From NCBI GenBank assembly GCA_002319885.1, contig DCFT01000028.1, forward strand, positions 118,611 to 182,610: a stretch of DNA of 64,000 bases, given 5' to 3'. This DNA is from Bacteroidales bacterium UBA1797 (lineage in GTDB: Bacteria > Bacteroidota > Bacteroidia > Bacteroidales > VadinHA17). Shown piece after piece: positions 60,001-64,000 of this stretch. Below the pieces are notes generated by a model. It did no database searches. It was not told where the DNA came from and saw only the letters and a list, made by a program, of their open reading frames with translations. The first letter of the stretch is position 1. Every line of letters begins with the position of its first letter. Made by a program: the position numbers and the translations under genes.

Positions 60001-63000
60001 GGGCTACATAGAATGGTCTCTCTTTATCTTTGTTCATTACCACAGCCAGAACCCAGAAAATTAATGCAATAAGAGTTTTATTGTCGGTAAGGTCCCAGCC
60101 AAAAGGAATTCCTGTCCATAAGTCACCAAAGGCAAAATACTGAACAAGCGGGCCAAGAACAAAACCTCCTGCAATGAATATGAAAAGTGTCCATGTCGCA
60201 TATTTTCTGTATAATGGAAATTTTATAACACTCATAAGTCCGGCAAGAGTCGATAGTAGCATTGCCAGAAACATTAAAAGGATATGAGGAATGAGGACAA
60301 AGGCGGGGACATTTCCTTTAAACCTGATCACCACCGGGGCTTCCTTAAGAAAAGATCTGGTTCCCTTTGAATCGGTTATTTCAAAATAGTATTGGAGTTT
60401 ACCTGCCGGAGGTTGTTGAGGTACGCTTGCAAAAAATCCTTTTTCTTCATATATTTTGAATATTTTATTCATTATGAAAGATTTCACCGGATAATCTTTA
60501 TATACAAAATCGGAAACCTGATATGCTTCATTAGTTTTAAACCGTTTGAAGAAAAGTTTTGCCTTAACCGATGTATCGTTAATATTTAATCTGACCTCAG
60601 GTTTTTCATTCAGACTAAGACTCCTTACAAGTTTCAGTTCCTGACTTTTATCATTAACTGTTACTTCCAGCTTCTTTGGATAAGTTGGTCCGGTCATGCG
60701 TTGATAAATTGCAGCACTGAACGTAATTAAAAATGCTAAAAGCCATAAAATAAATTTTTTCATCTTGGAAAGTATTAAATCCCTGATAGCACTTAGACGT
60801 ATAATTCTTTACAATTGTATCACTAAAACCACTTTTTTATCATTACGTAAAACTTCAACACTAATAATCTGACCGTGTTTAAGTTGACCCATTCTGAACA
60901 TGTAATCCTGAATATTATTAACAGGTTTTCCGTCAATAAATTGAATAATGTCACCTTTTTGCATTCCTCCCAGTGCTGCCGGTTTTCCCGGAGTAACGAA
61001 ATCTGCTCTTAAACCGTTTTTAATTACACCAGCGAAATCAGGCATAATTCCAAGAGTCATTCCTTTCCTTCTTGGATATCTGTTGGCCTCTTCTTTTGGT
61101 CCGGCTTCTTTAAATACTAATCTTGAGCTATCATCGGCCAGCTTTTCAGCTACTTTAAAAATCAGATCGGATATCTCAACCATTCCTTTGTAGTTAATTT
61201 TTTCCCAAGTGTCGGTTGGTGTATGGTAATCCATATGAGCTCCGGTAAAATAGAACAGTACCGGAATATTTTTGCCATAGAAAGAAGAATGATCTGAAGG
61301 ACCATAACCTTCATCTGAAAGAGAGAGTTTAATAATTGAGGTATCAGTATTTGCATACACTATGTCTCTTAAACCGGTAGCCGTGCCAACTCCTCCTATC
61401 TGCAGGTTATTTGCTTCATTTAACCTGCCAACCATATCCATATTAATCATAACATTTACCTTTGAAAGATCAATACCCGGGTCATCAACAAAATGTTTTG
61501 AACCCAGGAGTCCTTCTTCCTCTCCGCTGAAGGAAAGACATAAAATGCTTCTCTTATGGCTGCCTTTTGTTTCTGCAAATTTTTCTGCCAGTTCAAGCAT
61601 CATTGCCACACCTGAAGCATTATCGTCAGCGCCATGATGTATGCCGATGGTGTCTAATGCCCTGCTTCCTGAACCTGGTCCGCCCATGCCGAGATGATCA
61701 AAATGTGCACCCAAAATAATATATTGGTCTTTAAGTTTTGGGTCCTCACCAGGCAGCACCATTTCAACATTTCTTGTATTTGCCAGTTCCCTCACTATTT
61801 CAGCTTTACCATTAACAGAGACCATGGTGGAAAATGAAAATGGCTTTTTTGTATCATTAAGCTTTTTCTCGAGCGAAGCAACATTATTTTTCGATTTTGA
61901 CAGAATGACATCTGCAACTTCTTTTTTAATCCTCAAAACAGGAATATCAACAGAATATCCTTCCAGGTTCAACGGTTCAAAGACATCCTGTGCATCAAAT
62001 AATGGACCTGAAACCATCAGTACCCCTGCAGCGCCCATATCTTTTGCCAGCAGAGCTTTGTCTCTGTCAGCGCTGAAAGGAATATACGGACTTTTACTAT
62101 TTTCAGGTTCCGGGTCGCCTCGTAGTATCATTACCCATTTACCTTTTACATCCACGCCTTCATAGTCATTCCATTTCAGACTGTCAGCGTTGATATTGAA
62201 TCCATATCCGGCGAAAACAACTTCTGACTCCAATCTGCTATCAGAACTGAAAGAAAATGGCATAAAGTCTTTGTCAATGGTGTAATCTATTCCATTTATA
62301 GAAAGAGAATTAGATTTACCGGCTGTTACTCTTTTTGTAACTTTATACCTCTGAAATCCATCACCAGTAAGTGGTTTCAATCCATATGAAGTCAGTTTAT
62401 CTTTTATGTACACAGCAGCCAGACTATCCCCCGGCGATCCGGTAAGTCTTCCAACAAGGGCGTCAGAGGAGAGATATTTTATATGCCCCTGAAGTTCCCC
62501 GATGGTGACCTGACTATTGCCCTTAGATGATAGAATAATCAGGATAAACAGGATCGCAATGGTTCTGATAATATTTCGCAACGGAGTATATTTTTTCATT
62601 ATCGTAATTTCTTATTCAAAAAGTTTGAATGCTTCTTTAATCAGGCCGATTGCTTCCATCAGTTGTTGCTCAGTGATAACAAGGGGAGGAGCAAACCGGA
62701 TAATATGGTTATGTGTTGGTTTTGCAATGAGTCCCTTATCTTTCATTGCCAGACATACATCCCACGCTTCTTTTCCATTTTTTGGTTTTATGACAACCGC
62801 GTTCAGAAGTCCTTTCCCACGAACCAGTTCAACCATATCCGATTTTATGCTCTGGAATTCTTTCCGAAAGATTCTTCCCAGGCGTTCAGCATTCTCGGCA
62901 AGCTTTTCATTTTTAACAACTTCGAGAGCGGCAACAGCAACTTTTGCAGCAAGCGGATTACCTCCGAAGGTGGATCCATGCTCTCCGGGTTTTATAGTAA

Positions 63001-64000
63001 GCATGATCTCGTCATCAGCCAGTACTGCAGAAACCGGAAGGACTCCGCCGGAAAGCGCTTTACCAAGGATAAGTATATCGGGACGAACACCTTCATGATC
63101 ACATGCCAGAAGTTTTCCTGTGCGGGCAATCCCTGTCTGTACCTCGTCAGCAATGAAGAGAACATTTTTTGATTTACACAGGTCGTATGATTTTTTCAGA
63201 TAACCTTCGTCAGGTACGAAAACTCCTGCCTCACCCTGTATAGGCTCAACAAGAAAACCGGCTACATCGGGGTCTCTGAGAGCATTTTCAAGAGCTTTCA
63301 GATCGTTATAGGGGATTATTATAAAGCCAGGAGTAAAAGGTCCGTAATCATCCCTGGCATCGGGATCAGTCGACATTGAAATAATTGATATAGTGCGACC
63401 ATGAAAGTTGCCTTCACATGCAATGATCTTTGCATTATTCTGTTTGATACCTTTTTTCTTATAAGCCCATTTACGGCAGAGCTTCAAAGCAGTCTCGTCA
63501 GCTTCCGCACCTGAATTCATAGGAAGAACCTTGTCGTATTTAAAATATTTTGTTACATATTCTTCATACTCACCAAGTACCGAATTATAAAATGCCCTGG
63601 AAGTAAGTGTGAGCCTTTTTGCCTGATCTGTTAATGCTTTAACAATTGCCGGATGGCAATGACCCTGATTCACTGCTGAATAGGCCGACAGGAAGTCGAA
63701 ATATCTTTTTCCTTCAACATCCCAGACGAATGGTCCTTCACCTCTTTCAAGAACTACAGGAAGTGGATGATAGTTATGTGCACCAAATTTGTCTTCCCGA
63801 TTAATATAATCCTGATTATTCATGTTATTGATTATTAAATATATAATAATTGATTAAATGTGTATACAATCTTACGAAAGCTTTTCAATATTTCAAAACT
63901 CTCTTTTTTACCATAAAGTAACAATGTTTTTCTCAGTGAGTTAAACAACTTAAACCTCTTTTCCTTCGTCCCTTCGTCCCTTAGTCCCTTAGTCCCTTAG

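Overview
The window comes from a Bacteroidota chromosome, most likely an anaerobic or facultative member of Bacteroidales or a close relative. The evidence is a SusC/SusD pair under an ECF sigma/FecR switch, the lineage-typical small proteins (DUF2795, DUF5063, DUF2007), an OstA/LptA-like protein next to SurA-like chaperones, a complete Rnf complex, and many upstream regions carrying the Bacteroidota -7 box TAnnTTTG instead of a -10 TATAAT. The DNA is AT-rich, gene-dense and mostly housekeeping. I see no tRNA, rRNA, insertion sequence, prophage or CRISPR array.

Layout. 1-4.7 kb: the 5' part of tamB (minus) divergent from tsaD, a PanE-like reductase and a SiaC-like phosphoprotein. 4.9-12.3 kb (minus): a serpin lipoprotein, a membrane J-domain protein and the rseC-rnfBCDGEA operon. 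12.4-17.4 kb: recG (minus), then a methyltransferase, a lone ABC ATPase, a PduO-type cobalamin adenosyltransferase and a DUF2795 protein (plus). 17.4-24.7 kb (minus): guaB followed by three SurA-like folding factors and an OstA-like protein, an outer-membrane biogenesis operon. 25.0-26.9 kb: recQ. 27.0-40.8 kb (minus): an alpha-mannoside utilisation locus, reading FAD/Fe-S oxidoreductase, GH125, GH92, ECF sigma, FecR, SusC, SusD. 40.9-47.0 kb: an acetyltransferase and AlkA-like glycosylase (minus), then DUF5063, DEDD exonuclease, RlmI-like methyltransferase and Tex (plus). 47.3-49.9 kb: a MarR-controlled cassette (MarR, MFS exporter, small membrane protein, isochorismatase fold). 50.5-63.8 kb: two M28 peptidases, mutS2, an exported isoaspartyl peptidase/asparaginase, an ECF sigma/anti-sigma/two-DUF4097 operon and ornithine aminotransferase.

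How it fits together. The locus at 27-38 kb should import a mannose-containing glycan through SusCD, trim alpha-1,2/1,3-mannose with GH92 and alpha-1,6-mannose with GH125, and be switched by FecR/ECF signalling. The most interesting signal lies between fecR and susC: on the opposite strand an exact TAGATTTG -7 box sits about 80 nt before a clean intrinsic terminator. This predicts an antisense RNA against the susC leader, the same arrangement as the DonS-type RNAs of Bacteroides polysaccharide loci. Rnf should couple ferredoxin/NAD redox to an ion gradient, and the peptidases, asparaginase and RocD suggest peptide and amino-acid use.

Intergenic DNA holds a family of dispersed imperfect inverted repeats (AACCACnAAG at one end, CTTTGTGGTT at the other), a GAGACGCCC/GGGCGTCTC palindrome found twice, and a 54-55 bp minisatellite whose units contain decayed copies of that palindrome.
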